The notes beneath the pieces were generated by a model. That model searched no databases, had not been told where the DNA came from, and worked only from the letters and a program-made list of their open reading frames with translations. Made by a program: the position numbers and the translations under genes. Shown in pieces: positions 1 through 10,280 of a DNA stretch of 64,000 nt. Numbering within the stretch: position 1 is the first letter of the stretch; the number at the start of each line of letters is the position of its first letter. This stretch comes from Mycolicibacter virginiensis (GTDB lineage: Bacteria > Actinomycetota > Actinomycetes > Mycobacteriales > Mycobacteriaceae), in the NCBI RefSeq assembly GCF_022374935.2, contig NZ_CP092430.2:868001-932000 (forward strand), in the 5' to 3' direction.

Positions 1-139
1 CCCAGGGTTCGCCGCCGGGAGCGTACTGGTACCAGATCGGCACCGTCAGGGGGCCGCGCCCGGCACCGGCGTTCACCGACAGCGCGGCGATGTGCGGCTC
101 GGCCAGAAATTGCTCGCGTTCGTCCTTGGACAGGCCCAT
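1..139 (-). CDS. Pyridoxamine 5'-phosphate oxidase-family protein, N-terminal fragment
   Basis: The gene reads leftwards and is cut by the window edge, so only the first 46 residues are seen (start MGLSKDEREQFLAEPHIA, then a TVPIWYQY segment). That opening helix followed by a first beta strand with a P-x-W-Y-xY motif is typical of the split-barrel flavin- or F420-binding PPOX family, small oxidoreductases that reduce or oxidise organic substrates. The substrate cannot be read from this fragment. It lies 34 bp downstream of the XPB helicase stop and on the same strand. Confidence 0.7.
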   Translation of the reverse strand, partial: MGLSKDEREQFLAEPHIAALSVNAGAGRGPLTVPIWYQYAPGGEPW

Positions 140-173
140 GTTGCGAGGCTAGCCGCGATCGGCGTGGGTTGCC

Positions 174-1829
174 TCAGATCGCCGGACCGAGCAGGTCATC
201 GGCGTCGCGGATGATGTAGCCGTAGCCCTGCTCGGCCAGGAACCGCTGCCGGTGCGCTGCGTATTCGGCGTCCAAGCTGTCGCGGGCAACCACCGAATAG
301 AACACGGCGCCGCCGCCGTCGGCCTTGGGGCGCAACAGCCGGCCCAGCCGCTGGGCCTCCTCCTGGCGCGAGCCGAAGGTGCCCGAGACCTGCACGGCCA
401 CCGATGCTTCCGGCAGGTCGATGGAGAAGTTGGCCACCTTGGACACCACCAGGGTGGAGATCTCACCCCGGCGGAAGGCATCGAACAGCTTCTCGCGCTC
501 GGCGGTACGCGTCGAGCCCTGGATCACCGGGGCGTCCAACTGCTCGCCCAGTTCTTCGAGCTGGTCCAGATAGGCGCCGATCACCAGGGTCTGCTCGCCG
601 GGATGCTGCTTGAGGATCGAGCGCACCACCGCGATCTTGGAGTGCACCGTCGAGCACAGTTTGTAGCGTTCCTCGGGTTCGGCGATGGCGTAGGTCATCC
701 GCTCGCTCTCGGTCATGGTGACCCGCACCTCGATGCATTCGGCCGGGGCGATCCAGCCTTGCGCCTCGATGTCCTTCCACGGCGCGTCGTAGCGTTTCGG
801 GCCGATCAGCGAGAACACGTCACCTTCGCGGCCGTCCTCCCGGATCAGCGTCGCGGTCAATCCGAGGCGGCGGCGGGACTGCAGATCGGCGGTCATCCGG
901 AACACCGGCGCGGGCAGCAGATGCACCTCGTCGTAGATGATCAGCCCCCAGTCGCGGCTGTCGAACAACTCCAGGTGACGATACTCACCCTTGGTGCGCC
1001 GGGTGATCACCTGATAGGTGGCGATGGTGACCGGCCGGATCTCCTTGCGCTCCCCGGAATACTCGCCGATTTCCTCCTCGGTCAGCGACGTGCGCGCCAC
1101 CAGTTCGCGCTTCCACTGTCGGCCCGCCACGGTGTTGGTGACCAGGATCAGCGTGGTGGCCTTCGCCTTGGCCATCGCCGCGGCACCGACCAATGTCTTG
1201 CCGGCACCGCAGGGCAACACCACCACCCCCGAACCACCCGACCAGAACGAGTCCGCGGCCATCTCCTGATAGTCGCGCAGCTGCCAGCCGTCCTGGGCCA
1301 GGTCGATCGGATGGGCCTCGCCGTCGACGTAGCCCGCAAGATCTTCCGCGGGCCAACCGATCTTGAGCAGCATCTGCTTGACCCGGCCGCGCTCACTGGG
1401 GTGAACCACGACGGTGTCGTCGTCGAGGCGGGCACCGAGCATCGGCGCGATCTTCTTGTTGCGCAGCACCTCCTCGAGCACCGCGCGATCCAGGCTGACC
1501 AGGGTCAGGCCGTGCACCGGGCTCTTCACCAGCTGCAGGCGCCCGTAACGCGCCATGGTGTCGACGATGTCGACCAGCAGCGGCTGCGGCACCGCGTAAC
1601 GCGAATGGCTGACCAAGGCGTCGACCACCTGCTCGGCGTCGTGGCCCGCGGCGCGGGCGTTCCACAACGCCAGCGGCGTGATGCGGTAGGTGTGGATGTG
1701 CTCCGGGGCGCGCTCGAGCTCGGCGAACGGCGCGATGGCGGCGCGCGCCGAACCGGCCTGTTCGTGATCGACCTCGAGCAGCACGGTCTTATCGGATTGG
1801 ACGATCAACGGCCCGTCGACTCCGCTCAC
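174..1829 (-). CDS. ercc3: DNA repair helicase XPB (ERCC3 homologue)
   Basis: A superfamily-2 ATP-dependent 3'-5' DNA helicase of the bacterial XPB family, thought to act in DNA repair; the M. tuberculosis equivalent is Rv0861c. An N-terminal XPB-specific domain precedes the Walker A motif LPCGAGKT (about residue 205), the DEVH box in IIYDEVHLLPA, a SAT-like GLTATL motif and the helicase VI motif QRLGRLLRPK. I chose the GTG at 1829 because AGGAGGAG lies just upstream; an ATG six codons earlier (1847) is inside that ribosome-binding site. Length of 551 residues is normal. It is followed upstream by a helicase-associated protein on the same strand, an arrangement conserved in mycobacteria, so the two may act together. 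Confidence 0.93.
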   Translation of the reverse strand: MSGVDGPLIVQSDKTVLLEVDHEQAGSARAAIAPFAELERAPEHIHTYRITPLALWNARAAGHDAEQVVDALVSHSRYAVPQPLLVDIVDTMARYGRLQLVKSPVHGLTLVSLDRAVLEEVLRNKKIAPMLGARLDDDTVVVHPSERGRVKQMLLKIGWPAEDLAGYVDGEAHPIDLAQDGWQLRDYQEMAADSFWSGGSGVVVLPCGAGKTLVGAAAMAKAKATTLILVTNTVAGRQWKRELVARTSLTEEEIGEYSGERKEIRPVTIATYQVITRRTKGEYRHLELFDSRDWGLIIYDEVHLLPAPVFRMTADLQSRRRLGLTATLIREDGREGDVFSLIGPKRYDAPWKDIEAQGWIAPAECIEVRVTMTESERMTYAIAEPEERYKLCSTVHSKIAVVRSILKQHPGEQTLVIGAYLDQLEELGEQLDAPVIQGSTRTAEREKLFDAFRRGEISTLVVSKVANFSIDLPEASVAVQVSGTFGSRQEEAQRLGRLLRPKADGGGAVFYSVVARDSLDAEYAAHRQRFLAEQGYGYIIRDADDLLGPAI

Positions 1830-1912
1830 GGCGCTGCTCCTCCTCATCGCTGGCGCTCTGCATCGTCGGCAGCGCGCATGGGCCCATTATCCGGAGTCGA
1901 CCGACACGGTGC

Positions 1913-4240
1913 TTACGGCGCCGAATCTTCGCCTGCCGACGACACCGACGTGATGCGGTGGATCGCGAAATCCTTCATCTGCCCCGACGTCGAATCGAAC
2001 GCCACCAGCCGCCCACCCAGCACCTGGGTGGGCGCCACTTCACGCTGGGTGGCCACCCCGGCGGCGTCGACGTAACCGATCATCACCGTGGCCCGCTCCA
2101 GCGCCGCGCGCTTGAGCATGATCATCGCGGTCACCGGGTCCAGCCGGATGTTGTCGAACGGCGCCGACGTCACCGTGCGCAGCACCCGGACCAGCGCAGT
2201 CAGGCTGTCGTCACCAGGACCGGCGTGCTGCCGGTGCCCGCGACGCTCCGCCGGGGTGTGCACCCGCATCCCGCGCGGCCGGATATCGACGATCGTTCCG
2301 GTGGCATCCTCGGCGGCCGGGGCGAAACCGGCATCGCGCAGCGCCGCCAGCACATCGGCAAGCGGAGCCTGCGCCACCGCCACCGTCGGGGCCAGCAGCC
2401 GCAGGCACAGCGCCTCGGCGGCCGGAACGGCGACCGCCTGGGCCAGCAGCGCGGGGTCCTCGCAGCGCACGAAGGAGGCAGCCAACCCGATCCGCAGCTG
2501 GCCGTGCCGGCGCGCGACGTCGTCGATCAAATAGCTGAGCCCTTGCGGCACCGGGGTCTTGGAGTGCTTCTCGAAGAACGCCCGCAGCCCGGCACCGGTA
2601 CGGCCCACGTCCAAGGCGGACCGGATGGTCTGTTCGGAGACCCGGTAGACCATTGCGGCACCGGCCGATTCCACGGTGGCGACGACGGCCAACTCCTCGG
2701 CGAGTTCACGTTTCAGCGGCCCCGGCACCACCACGGTCAGGTCGGCCTGCACCAAGAAGTGGTCGATCGGCTCGGGCAACGCCTTGGCCATCGCGGCAAC
2801 CGCGGCGGCATCATCGGCGTCGGAGGCAGCGCCGTCGGCGCCGGCCGCCAGCAGGATCCGGCCGGGGGAGCTGAGCGCGCCGCGGCCCAGCACACCCAGG
2901 GCGTGCGCCTCGTCGAGCAGCTCGCCCACCGGACCGGGCTGGAGCCGGTTGGCCCAGCGCGGCCGACGCCAGATCAGCGCCTGCGACGCGGTCACCGTGT
3001 CGACCCCGGCGCCCACGGGCAGCTCGGCGAGCATGCCCAGCAGCAGCCGGCGATCCAGCGGGGCGGCGGTGGAGAACAACGGGGTCGACAGCGCCGCCCG
3101 GGGTTTGCCGTCGGCGCCGCGGCTACCGATCAGACCCGGCCGGGCCGCCAGATCCAGCCAGGTGGCGGCCAGCAGATGCCAGCGCTCCGCGGTGGACTGC
3201 TCGGCGAACCGGTCGGCGAGCACCGTCGGCGCCCAGTACGGGCCGTCGGCGTCGGGCCAGTCTCGTTGATCAACGCTCACCGGGTCGGGGAAATCGGCTG
3301 CGATCAGCCGCGCGGTCGCCGCGACCTCCAGCAGCAGACCCAGCCGGATCTCGTCGACCCCGGTGGCCTTGGCCAGTCGCTTGACCTCGCGCACACCCAG
3401 CCCGCCGCTACGCAGCTCGGGCACCGGTGTTTCGCCCAGATTGGCCAGGATCACGTCGAGTTCGCGCAACACGTCGATCACCGCGCCGGCCGCGGCCGCA
3501 TCGACATCGGCCGCCGTGGTCTGCGACACCACCGGGTCGGGCTCATGCAAGGTGATCGGGCCGGGCTGCTCGCCCCGCAGCACCTGACCGACGAGGCGCG
3601 GCAGGATCACCGTCTCGTCGTCGACGCGACGCAGCAGTCCGGCCGCCAGCAGCCGGGGCACCGGACGCTCCACGGGTGCGTCGGGCGCGGCGTCGCGGGT
3701 GCGCCCGATCGGGGAGCCGGTCAGCAGCTTGTCCAGCAGGTCACGCTGCGAAGCGTCCAGATCGGCGATGGCATCGTGGAGTGCGGCGATGTCGGCATCA
3801 CCGTCTACCGGTTCTTCTCGCGTCACCTGACCCGGATGCCAGGGCAAACCAGCGCCGGCCTCGGCGACGACGCGCACCACCCCGTTCGGTTCGGACGCAC
3901 CCCAACACAACGCCCGCTCGATCAGGCCGGTCAGCGCTTCGGTCACCGCGTCGGCGGGGGCGCGCTCGCCGAGCAGGGCCAGCAGATCGGCGACCGGCAC
4001 GCCGGTGCCGTCGGCATGCAGTTCCAGCAGCGCATCAAGGACGGCGAGCCGCAGGAAGTCCAGCTCGTCGGTGGCGGCGCGGACCGACTGGCGGGCCTGG
4101 GCTCGCGCGGCCAACGCAGCGATACTGCCTGGCGGGGGTTGGGCGAGGTCGGGCCGTAGCTTCAGAAGCCGGATCAGATCCTCGTCGGGCAGGTCGGCCA
4201 GCCACGACCCCAGTGGGACACCCCGGGCGCGTTCGGTCAT
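1913..4240 (-). CDS. Helicase-associated (XPB/Ssl2 N-terminal-like) protein
   Basis: A 775-residue protein matching the mycobacterial Rv0862c family, which carries an XPB/Ssl2-like, helicase C-terminal-associated domain but no Walker motifs. It starts MTERARGVPLGSWLADLPDEDLIRLLKLRPDL, a winged-helix-like opening, has a long alpha-helical middle rich in Ala and Leu, and ends in a region with an IVDIRPRGMRVHT strand and a GYVDAAG segment resembling a WYL/DNA-binding fold. Its position directly upstream of the XPB helicase, on the same strand and 83 bp away, suggests a partner or loader role; that is inference. No catalytic residues can be assigned. Confidence 0.8.
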   Translation of the reverse strand: MTERARGVPLGSWLADLPDEDLIRLLKLRPDLAQPPPGSIAALAARAQARQSVRAATDELDFLRLAVLDALLELHADGTGVPVADLLALLGERAPADAVTEALTGLIERALCWGASEPNGVVRVVAEAGAGLPWHPGQVTREEPVDGDADIAALHDAIADLDASQRDLLDKLLTGSPIGRTRDAAPDAPVERPVPRLLAAGLLRRVDDETVILPRLVGQVLRGEQPGPITLHEPDPVVSQTTAADVDAAAAGAVIDVLRELDVILANLGETPVPELRSGGLGVREVKRLAKATGVDEIRLGLLLEVAATARLIAADFPDPVSVDQRDWPDADGPYWAPTVLADRFAEQSTAERWHLLAATWLDLAARPGLIGSRGADGKPRAALSTPLFSTAAPLDRRLLLGMLAELPVGAGVDTVTASQALIWRRPRWANRLQPGPVGELLDEAHALGVLGRGALSSPGRILLAAGADGAASDADDAAAVAAMAKALPEPIDHFLVQADLTVVVPGPLKRELAEELAVVATVESAGAAMVYRVSEQTIRSALDVGRTGAGLRAFFEKHSKTPVPQGLSYLIDDVARRHGQLRIGLAASFVRCEDPALLAQAVAVPAAEALCLRLLAPTVAVAQAPLADVLAALRDAGFAPAAEDATGTIVDIRPRGMRVHTPAERRGHRQHAGPGDDSLTALVRVLRTVTSAPFDNIRLDPVTAMIMLKRAALERATVMIGYVDAAGVATQREVAPTQVLGGRLVAFDSTSGQMKDFAIHRITSVSSAGEDSAP

Positions 4241-4302
4241 CGACGACCAGCGTAAGGCCCAACCGGTGAACGTCGTCGATCGCGACCTGTCAGAATGGTG
4301 CC

Positions 4303-4491
4303 GTGGCTGGAAACCAGGACAACAAGAACCGGTACGTCGACAACGGTTGGCCGAAGACCGACGGCGAACCCGCCGTCAGCGAGCTGCGCACCGATCGGAC
4401 TGGCGCACTGTCGCCGTTCGGGGACCTCGTGTTCCCGCTGCCGTCCGACGAGCTGCCCTACCTGCATCCGGTCACCGTCGTCAACCGGTAG
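4303..4491 (+). CDS. Conserved hypothetical protein, Rv0863-like
   Basis: A 62-residue protein with a GTG start, in the position of M. tuberculosis Rv0863 immediately before moaC. It is hydrophilic at the N-terminus ([16 protein letters not shown]) and ends in [12 protein letters not shown]; no signal peptide, membrane segment or known domain is visible. Eleven bases separate its stop from moaC, so it probably shares the moaC-mog-moaE transcript. Function unknown. Confidence 0.75.
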   Translation: MAGNQDNKNRYVDNGWPKTDGEPAVSELRTDRTGALSPFGDLVFPLPSDELPYLHPVTVVNR

Positions 4492-4501
4492 CGGTGACGC
4501 C

Positions 4502-4975
4502 ATGACCGGGCCGCTTTCACACCTCGATGACCGGGGCGCGGCCCACATGGTCGACGTCAGCGCCAAGGCGACCACCAAGCGTGTTGCGGTCGCCGGCGGC
4601 GTGCTGCGCACCACCGCTGAAGTGATCCAGCTGATCTCGGCCGGCGGACTGCCCAAGGGCGACGCGTTGGCCACCGCCCGGGTGGCCGGCATCATGGCCG
4701 CCAAACGCACCAGCGATCTGGTCCCGCTCTGCCACCAACTGGCCCTGACCGGAGTCGACGTGGACTTCACCATCGGCGAATCCCAGATCGACATCACCGC
4801 CTCCGTACGCACCACCGACCGCACCGGGGTCGAGATGGAAGCGCTGACCGCGGTCAGCGTGGCGGCTCTGACCCTCTACGACATGATCAAGGCCGTCGAC
4901 CGCGCCGCCGTCATCGACAGCATTCGGGTGCTGAGCAAGGACGGCGGCCGTACCGGGGCCTGGGAGCGTTCGTGA
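4502..4975 (+). CDS. moaC: Cyclic pyranopterin monophosphate synthase MoaC
   Basis: MoaC converts the MoaA product 3',8-cyclo-7,8-dihydro-GTP to cyclic pyranopterin monophosphate in molybdenum-cofactor synthesis. The 157-residue sequence has the family landmarks MVDVSAK near the N-terminus, [15 protein letters not shown] (active-site region), and the C-terminal block [21 protein letters not shown] followed by KAVDR and LSKDGG(R)TG. An open frame extends further upstream but the ATG at 4502 gives the usual length. The last four bases overlap the start of mog (GTGA), indicating translational coupling. Confidence 0.96.
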   Translation: MTGPLSHLDDRGAAHMVDVSAKATTKRVAVAGGVLRTTAEVIQLISAGGLPKGDALATARVAGIMAAKRTSDLVPLCHQLALTGVDVDFTIGESQIDITASVRTTDRTGVEMEALTAVSVAALTLYDMIKAVDRAAVIDSIRVLSKDGGRTGAWERS

Positions 4976-5451
4976 GCGCCCGGACCGCCCGAGTCATCAT
5001 CGCGTCCACCCGCGCGTCGGCCGGGGAGTACACCGACCGCACCGGGCCGATCATCGCTGACTGGCTGACCCAGCGTGGCTTCGCCGAGGTGCAGCCGGAG
5101 GTCGTGCCGGACGGCGAGCCGGTCGGCGCCGCCTTACGCGCCGCGGTGGCCGACGGGGTGGACGTGATCATCACGTCCGGGGGAACCGGTATTTCGCCGA
5201 CCGACGACACCCCGGCGCAGACGCTGACGGTGCTCGACTACCAGATCCCCGGCCTCGCCGATGCCATCCGCCGGTCCGGGCTGCCGAAGGTGCCGACCTC
5301 GGTGCTGTCTCGTGGTGTGTGCGGGGTGGCCGGCCGCAGCCTGGTGGTCAACCTGCCCGGGTCCTCAGGTGGGGTCCGCGACGGGCTTGGCGTGCTCGCC
5401 GACGTCCTGGATCACGCCTTGGACCAGCTCGCCGGCGGAGACCACCGGTGA
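4972..5451 (+). CDS. mog: Molybdopterin adenylyltransferase-type protein (MogA/MoaB family)
   Basis: A 159-residue MogA/MoaB-fold protein that would adenylate molybdopterin before molybdenum insertion. It has the characteristic [14 protein letters not shown] loop and, near the C-terminus, the [15 protein letters not shown] motif that binds the pterin and nucleotide. The GTG start overlaps moaC by four bases, and the stop overlaps the moaE start by four, so moaC-mog-moaE forms a tightly coupled operon matching Rv0864-Rv0866. Confidence 0.93.
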   Translation: MSARTARVIIASTRASAGEYTDRTGPIIADWLTQRGFAEVQPEVVPDGEPVGAALRAAVADGVDVIITSGGTGISPTDDTPAQTLTVLDYQIPGLADAIRRSGLPKVPTSVLSRGVCGVAGRSLVVNLPGSSGGVRDGLGVLADVLDHALDQLAGGDHR

Positions 5452-5885
5452 CCGCCTCCGGCGCGCTGATCCTGCGGGCCGCGATCACCGAGCAGCCCAT
5501 CGTGCTGTCCGAGCACGAGGAACTGGTGGGCCACCGGGCCGCGGGAGCGATCGTGGGATTCGTCGGCATGATCCGCGACCACGACCACGGCCGCCAGGTG
5601 ACCCGACTGGAGTACTCCGCGCACCCGTCGGCAGAGCAGGTGATGGCCGAAGTGCTGGCCGAGGTTGCCGAGCAGGCCGTCGGGGTCCGCGCGCTGGCCG
5701 CCAGCCACCGGATCGGGGCGCTGCACATCGGTGACGCCGCCCTGGTGGCCGCCGTGGCGGCCGATCACCGCCGAGAGGCGTTCGAGGCCTGCGCGCTGCT
5801 TGTCGACACCATCAAGGCGCGGCTGCCGGTATGGAAGCACCAGTTCTTCGCCGACGACACCGAGGAGTGGGTCGGCTCGGCCTGA
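5448..5885 (+). CDS. moaE: Molybdopterin synthase large subunit MoaE
   Basis: MoaE is the catalytic subunit that inserts two dithiolene sulfurs into cPMP using thiocarboxylated MoaD. The 145-residue sequence carries [24 protein letters not shown] (substrate-binding region), the [12 protein letters not shown] strand, and the C-terminal [16 protein letters not shown] block with the conserved lysines. I placed the start at the GTG that overlaps the mog stop (GTGA); the open frame continues upstream only as a shadow. Its sulfur-donor partner MoaD2 is encoded about 1.5 kb away on the other strand. Confidence 0.95.
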   Translation: MTASGALILRAAITEQPIVLSEHEELVGHRAAGAIVGFVGMIRDHDHGRQVTRLEYSAHPSAEQVMAEVLAEVAEQAVGVRALAASHRIGALHIGDAALVAAVAADHRREAFEACALLVDTIKARLPVWKHQFFADDTEEWVGSA

Positions 5886-5899
5886 TGGTCGCGTGAACA

Positions 5900-5936
5900 C
5901 AAAAACGGGGGCCGGTTATCCGGCCCCCGCTTTTGT
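5900..5936. terminator. Bidirectional intrinsic terminator
   Basis: A perfect 10-bp stem CGGGGGCCGG/CCGGCCCCCG (5906-5929) with a TTAT loop is flanked by AAAAA on the left and CTTTT on the right. It sits between the convergent moaE and rpfA stops and can end transcription from both sides. Confidence 0.9.
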
Positions 5937-5948
5937 AGGAGTTTGTTA

Positions 5949-7101
<1,153 letters not shown>

Positions 7102-7303
7102 TACGGGTGAAGAAAGGTGGATCGATCGGAAGATTTTCGATACACCCGGAGATGTACCGTAACCGCTCTTACCCGCTGAGTCACCCAGGACGCTCCCGGG
7201 TGTTTTCCTCGTCGGTTCTTCTCAAACCACCAGGAACGGCCCGCGTTTGTGCAGGTCAAAGCCAACTCCATCAAGCTGTTGTCGGCTCGTAATCAATTCG
7301 TTA

Positions 7304-7319
7304 TGTGACGTAGATCATG
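7304..7319. promoter_or_regulatory. Candidate Crp (Rv3676-type) binding site upstream of rpfA
   Basis: TGTGACGTAGATCATG matches the TGTGA-N6-TCACA consensus in nine of ten fixed positions. M. tuberculosis Crp is known to regulate rpfA. The site lies about 200 bp upstream of the riboswitch 5' end, so the promoter is expected between them. Confidence 0.6.
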
Positions 7320-7340
7320 CTTAGCCACCGGGTCTGATTC

Positions 7341-7384
7341 GGCGGTCCAGCTTCGGCTCTCCTTCGTCGAGCCGGCTAACCACC
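7341..7384. repeat. Intergenic hairpin repeat of the CTCCTTCGTCGAG family, copy 1
   Basis: A perfect 6-bp stem CGGCTC/GAGCCG (7354-7359 with 7369-7374) closes the loop TCCTTCGTC, with outer partial pairing between GGCGGT and ACCACCG. It overlaps the moaD2 stop codon on the left side. Related sequence occurs after fadE10 and in tandem after serC; a terminator-like role is inferred from these positions. Confidence 0.6.
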
Positions 7385-7657
7385 GGCAAACGGCGGCAGT
7401 ACGTCGACTGTTTCGCCGGGCTGCAAAGCGGCCTCGTGGTCGCGCACGGCGACCCCGTCGCGTAGATAAGAGCACCGACTCAGCACTGCCGCCAGCCGTT
7501 CATTACGGGCGGCGAGGGTCTGTGCCAAGGCGGCCACTCCGCCCCCGGCGGGCACGCTGACGGTCTCCGATTCGGCTCCGGCCGCGGCACGGGCCGCGGC
7601 GAAATAGCGGACCGTCACCGCGACGCCGGTGTCGGTGACGTCGGTCTGATGGGTCAT
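7376..7657 (-). CDS. moaD2: Molybdopterin synthase small subunit MoaD
   Basis: A ubiquitin-fold sulfur carrier of 93 residues that ends in the obligatory FAGG di-glycine tail, the site of adenylation and thiocarboxylation. The VTVRYFAAARAAAG opening and the DVLPPFAGG end are typical of MoaD. It starts three bases after the moaA stop and is co-oriented with it, so moaA-moaD2 is one transcript that complements the moaC-mog-moaE operon across rpfA. Confidence 0.93.
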   Translation of the reverse strand: MTHQTDVTDTGVAVTVRYFAAARAAAGAESETVSVPAGGGVAALAQTLAARNERLAAVLSRCSYLRDGVAVRDHEAALQPGETVDVLPPFAGG

Positions 7658-7660
7658 CGA

Positions 7661-8800
7661 TCAACCGCCGATCGCGCTCATCGGGCGATCCGGCTGGATG
7701 AAATCCGGATCGTTGATGCCATGGCCGGCCTTCTTGGTCCACATCGCGGCCCGCCACGCCTGCTCGATGGCGGCGTCATCGGAACCGTCTCGCAGTAGGG
7801 CGCGCAGGTCGTACTCCTCGGCGGCGAATAGGCAGTTGCGAATCTGGCCGTCGGCGGTCAGTCGCGTACGGTCGCAGTCTCCACAGAACGGCCGCGATAC
7901 CGAAGCGATGATTCCGAACGTGCCCGCCGGTGTCTCGGGGCCCTCGTCGACCAGCCAGACTTCGGCCGGCGCCGAGCCGCGCGGTTTCGGATCGGGCCGC
8001 AGGGTGAACCGGGCCTGCACCGCCTCCAGCAGTTCCTCAACGCTGAGCCCGGCGTCACGGTTCCAGTTGTGGTCGGCGTCCAGCGGCATCATTTCGATCA
8101 CCCGCAGGTGGTAGCCGTGCAGTAGGCAGTAGCGCAGCAGGTTGATGATGTCGTCGCCGGTGATCTTGGGATCGAGCACGGCATTGACCTTGATCGGCCG
8201 CATGCCGGCCTGCGCGGCCGCGTCCAGGCCGGCGAGGACGTCGGGCAGGCGGTCGCGCCGGGTGAGCTCGGCGAAGTGGACGCGGTCGACGGTGTCCAGC
8301 GACACGTTGATGCGGTCCAGCCCGGCCGCTACCAGGGCGCCGGCTCGGCGTGCCAGGCCCAGGCCGTTGGTGGTCAACGCGATCTCGGGCCGCGGGCGCA
8401 GTGCCGCGGCGCCAGCCACCACACCTTCGAGATGGCGGGCCAGCAGCGGCTCGCCACCGGTGAACCGAATGTCGGTGATGCCAAGTCGGTCGACTCCGAT
8501 GCGCATCAGCCGAATCAGCTCGTCGGCGCTCAGCAGGTGCCGGCTGGGAATCCAGTCCAGTCCCTCGGCCGGCATGCAATAGGTGCAGCGTAGGTTGCAG
8601 CGGTCGGTCAGAGAGATCCGCAGATCGGTGTGTACCCGCCCGAAGGTGTCCACGAGCGGCCCGGTGGTCGGCATCTGCGCGGCGACGGCACGCTCCACGG
8701 CTTGGTGGAAGGCGGCCTTCCGCGCCGCCTCCTGTTGGTCCGCGTCGGCGGCATCCGCATGCGGTGGCGGAGTGCGCAGACCCGCTTGCCTCAACGTCAT
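7661..8800 (-). CDS. moaA: GTP 3',8-cyclase MoaA
   Basis: A radical-SAM enzyme that starts molybdenum-cofactor synthesis by cyclising GTP. The SAM-cluster motif CNLRCTYC lies near residue 70 (after DLRISLTDR), followed by RFTGGEPLL. The C-terminal cluster cysteines are in CGDCDRTRLTADGQIRNCLF, and the protein ends in a Gly-Gly pair (MSAIGG) as in active MoaA. At 379 residues it carries an N-terminal extension of about 45 residues rich in Ala and Gln, comparable to M. tuberculosis MoaA2 (Rv0869c). Confidence 0.95.
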   Translation of the reverse strand: MTLRQAGLRTPPPHADAADADQQEAARKAAFHQAVERAVAAQMPTTGPLVDTFGRVHTDLRISLTDRCNLRCTYCMPAEGLDWIPSRHLLSADELIRLMRIGVDRLGITDIRFTGGEPLLARHLEGVVAGAAALRPRPEIALTTNGLGLARRAGALVAAGLDRINVSLDTVDRVHFAELTRRDRLPDVLAGLDAAAQAGMRPIKVNAVLDPKITGDDIINLLRYCLLHGYHLRVIEMMPLDADHNWNRDAGLSVEELLEAVQARFTLRPDPKPRGSAPAEVWLVDEGPETPAGTFGIIASVSRPFCGDCDRTRLTADGQIRNCLFAAEEYDLRALLRDGSDDAAIEQAWRAAMWTKKAGHGINDPDFIQPDRPMSAIGG

Positions 8801-9014
8801 ATCCGTATCCGATTCGGTCGGCCGGGGAGCGACCGCATCGACTTCGGTGTCCGGTCCTGGTCTCCTCCAGCGGCTGCACCAGCCTACCGAGGAAACCTGG
8901 GTGTTTTGCGGGTCTCTGTCCTAGTAAGATCGGCTGCTGACGCGTCCTGCGCAGGCGGGACGCTTCCTTTATGTCCCCACGTACGTGATCAAGCAAGACA
9001 AGCAGGTGAGACCA

Positions 9015-9428
9015 GTGCCGACCGGCAAGGTGAAGTGGTACGACGCCGCGAAGGGCTTCGGCTTCCTGTCCCAGGAAGAAGGTGAGGACGTCTACGTCCG
9101 CTCCTCGGCCCTGCCGGACGGCGTAGAAGGTCTCAAGGCAGGCCAGCGGGTCGAGTTCGGCGTCGCCGCCGGCCGTCGCGGGCCGCAGGCGCTGACGGTG
9201 AAGCTGATCGACCCCCCGCCGAGCCTGTCGCGGACCCGACGCGAGGCGGCGCCGGCTGTCGAACACCGGCACACCCCCGACGAGCTGCACGGCATGGTCG
9301 AGGACATGATCACCCTGCTGGAAGGCACCGTGCAGCCGGAGCTGCGCAAGGGCAAGTACCCCGACCGCAAGACCGCTCGGCAGATCTCCGAGGTGGTCAA
9401 GGCCGTGGCGCGCGAGCTCGACGCCTGA
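9015..9428 (+). CDS. cspB: Cold-shock-domain protein CspB
   Basis: A 137-residue nucleic-acid-binding protein. The cold-shock domain occupies about the first 66 residues, with the RNP1-type KGFGFLS and RNP2-type DVYVRSSAL motifs. A C-terminal extension ([27 protein letters not shown]) is found in the longer mycobacterial CspB (Rv0871) but not in CspA. I chose the GTG at 9015, preceded by AGGTGAG; it gives the expected N-terminus [10 protein letters not shown], whereas an upstream in-frame start at 8985 adds ten unsupported residues. Nothing more than an ordinary leader is seen in the 214 bp between it and moaA. Confidence 0.93.
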   Translation: MPTGKVKWYDAAKGFGFLSQEEGEDVYVRSSALPDGVEGLKAGQRVEFGVAAGRRGPQALTVKLIDPPPSLSRTRREAAPAVEHRHTPDELHGMVEDMITLLEGTVQPELRKGKYPDRKTARQISEVVKAVARELDA

Positions 9429-9509
9429 GCCCAGGCCCGTACTGGCGGTGCCGATCGTCGCTGACTGACTACTGAAAACGCAGCAGCGACATCGCGCTGT
9501 CGAATCAAC

Positions 9510-9527
9510 TGGTCTGACCACCAGACC
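9510..9527. promoter_or_regulatory. Candidate FadR/GntR operator (autoregulatory)
   Basis: TGGTCTGACCA (9510-9520) is a perfect palindrome of the TnGTnnnACnA type recognised by FadR-family GntR proteins. It overlaps a second inverted repeat, GGTCTG-N5-CAGACC (9511-9527). The site is about 40 bp upstream of the GntR gene, an autoregulatory position. Confidence 0.6.
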
Positions 9528-9557
9528 TCTGTCCAATTTGGTGCTAGTCTGCGCGGT

Positions 9558-10280
9558 ATGACCCTCAAGCCGATCACCCGGCAGTCGATCCCCGACGAGA
9601 TCTTCGGCCAGCTCGCCGGCCAGGTGCTCTCCGGTGACCGGACTCCCGGCGACACCCTGCCGAGTGAGCGAACCCTGTCCGAGGCGCTCGGCGTATCGCG
9701 TGCCGCGGTCCGGGAGGCGCTGGGCCGTCTCGACCGGGCGCGCCTCATCCAGGTCCGCCAGGGCGGGTCCACGGTGGTGCGCGACTTCCGCGCCGAAGCC
9801 GGGTTCGATGTGTTGCCGTTGTTGCTCGTGCACGGCGGCGACGTCGACCGTGCCACCCTGGCCAGCCTGGTCGAGGCCCGCGCCATCATCGGTCCGCAGG
9901 TGGCCGCCCTGGCGGCAGCCCGCGCCACCGACGACGCTCGCACCCGGCTGCGTGCCATGGTGGACGAGCTGGAAGCCGAATCAGAACCCGTGCAACGGAT
10001 GTGGCGTGCTCTGGGGTTCTGGGAAGTCATCGTCGACAGTGCCGAGTCCATCGCTTTTCGGCTGCTGTTCAACACGCTGAATCAGGCGTACGTGCCCGCA
10101 CTCGACGCGCTGGTCAACGTGATGGCAGCCGAGGTCAACGACATCGAGCACTACCGCGCGCTTGCCGATGCCATCGCCGCCGGGGACGCCGACGCTGCGC
10201 GGCTGGCCGCTGCGGCGATGCTGGAGCTGGGCAGCGCCGCATTCGGCGCGCTCGCCAACCAGTTGGAGGGTCGGCCATGA
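9558..10280 (+). CDS. GntR-family (FadR subfamily) transcriptional regulator
   Basis: A 240-residue regulator. The N-terminal winged helix (about residues 1-75) has DEIFGQLAGQVLSGDRTPGDTLPSE and the recognition helix LSEALGVSRAAVREAL, followed by the wing RQGGSTVV. The C-terminal all-helical domain (residues 85-235) fits the FCD/FadR ligand-binding type, which senses acyl-CoAs or small carboxylates. The last bases overlap the start of the desaturase gene (ATGA), so it is cotranscribed with that enzyme. A palindromic operator lies upstream. It has no counterpart at this locus in M. tuberculosis. Confidence 0.88.
   Translation: MTLKPITRQSIPDEIFGQLAGQVLSGDRTPGDTLPSERTLSEALGVSRAAVREALGRLDRARLIQVRQGGSTVVRDFRAEAGFDVLPLLLVHGGDVDRATLASLVEARAIIGPQVAALAAARATDDARTRLRAMVDELEAESEPVQRMWRALGFWEVIVDSAESIAFRLLFNTLNQAYVPALDALVNVMAAEVNDIEHYRALADAIAAGDADAARLAAAAMLELGSAAFGALANQLEGRP

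Noticed and set aside
252..4159. Long plus-strand open frames opposite the helicase genes (252-2075 and 1958-4159)
   Set aside because: Their translations are Arg/His/Gly/Gln-rich with no family features; the minus-strand frames encode recognisable proteins. Typical GC-rich shadow frames.
8801..9014. Possible Moco riboswitch upstream of moaA (a GGCTG-GTG-CAGCC hairpin)
   Set aside because: Only a short hairpin is visible; the conserved blocks of that class cannot be lined up.
8055..9833. A 592-residue minus-strand frame across moaA, cspB and the GntR gene
   Set aside because: It crosses three well-supported genes, and its sequence has no domain and reads as the complement of GntR and CspB.
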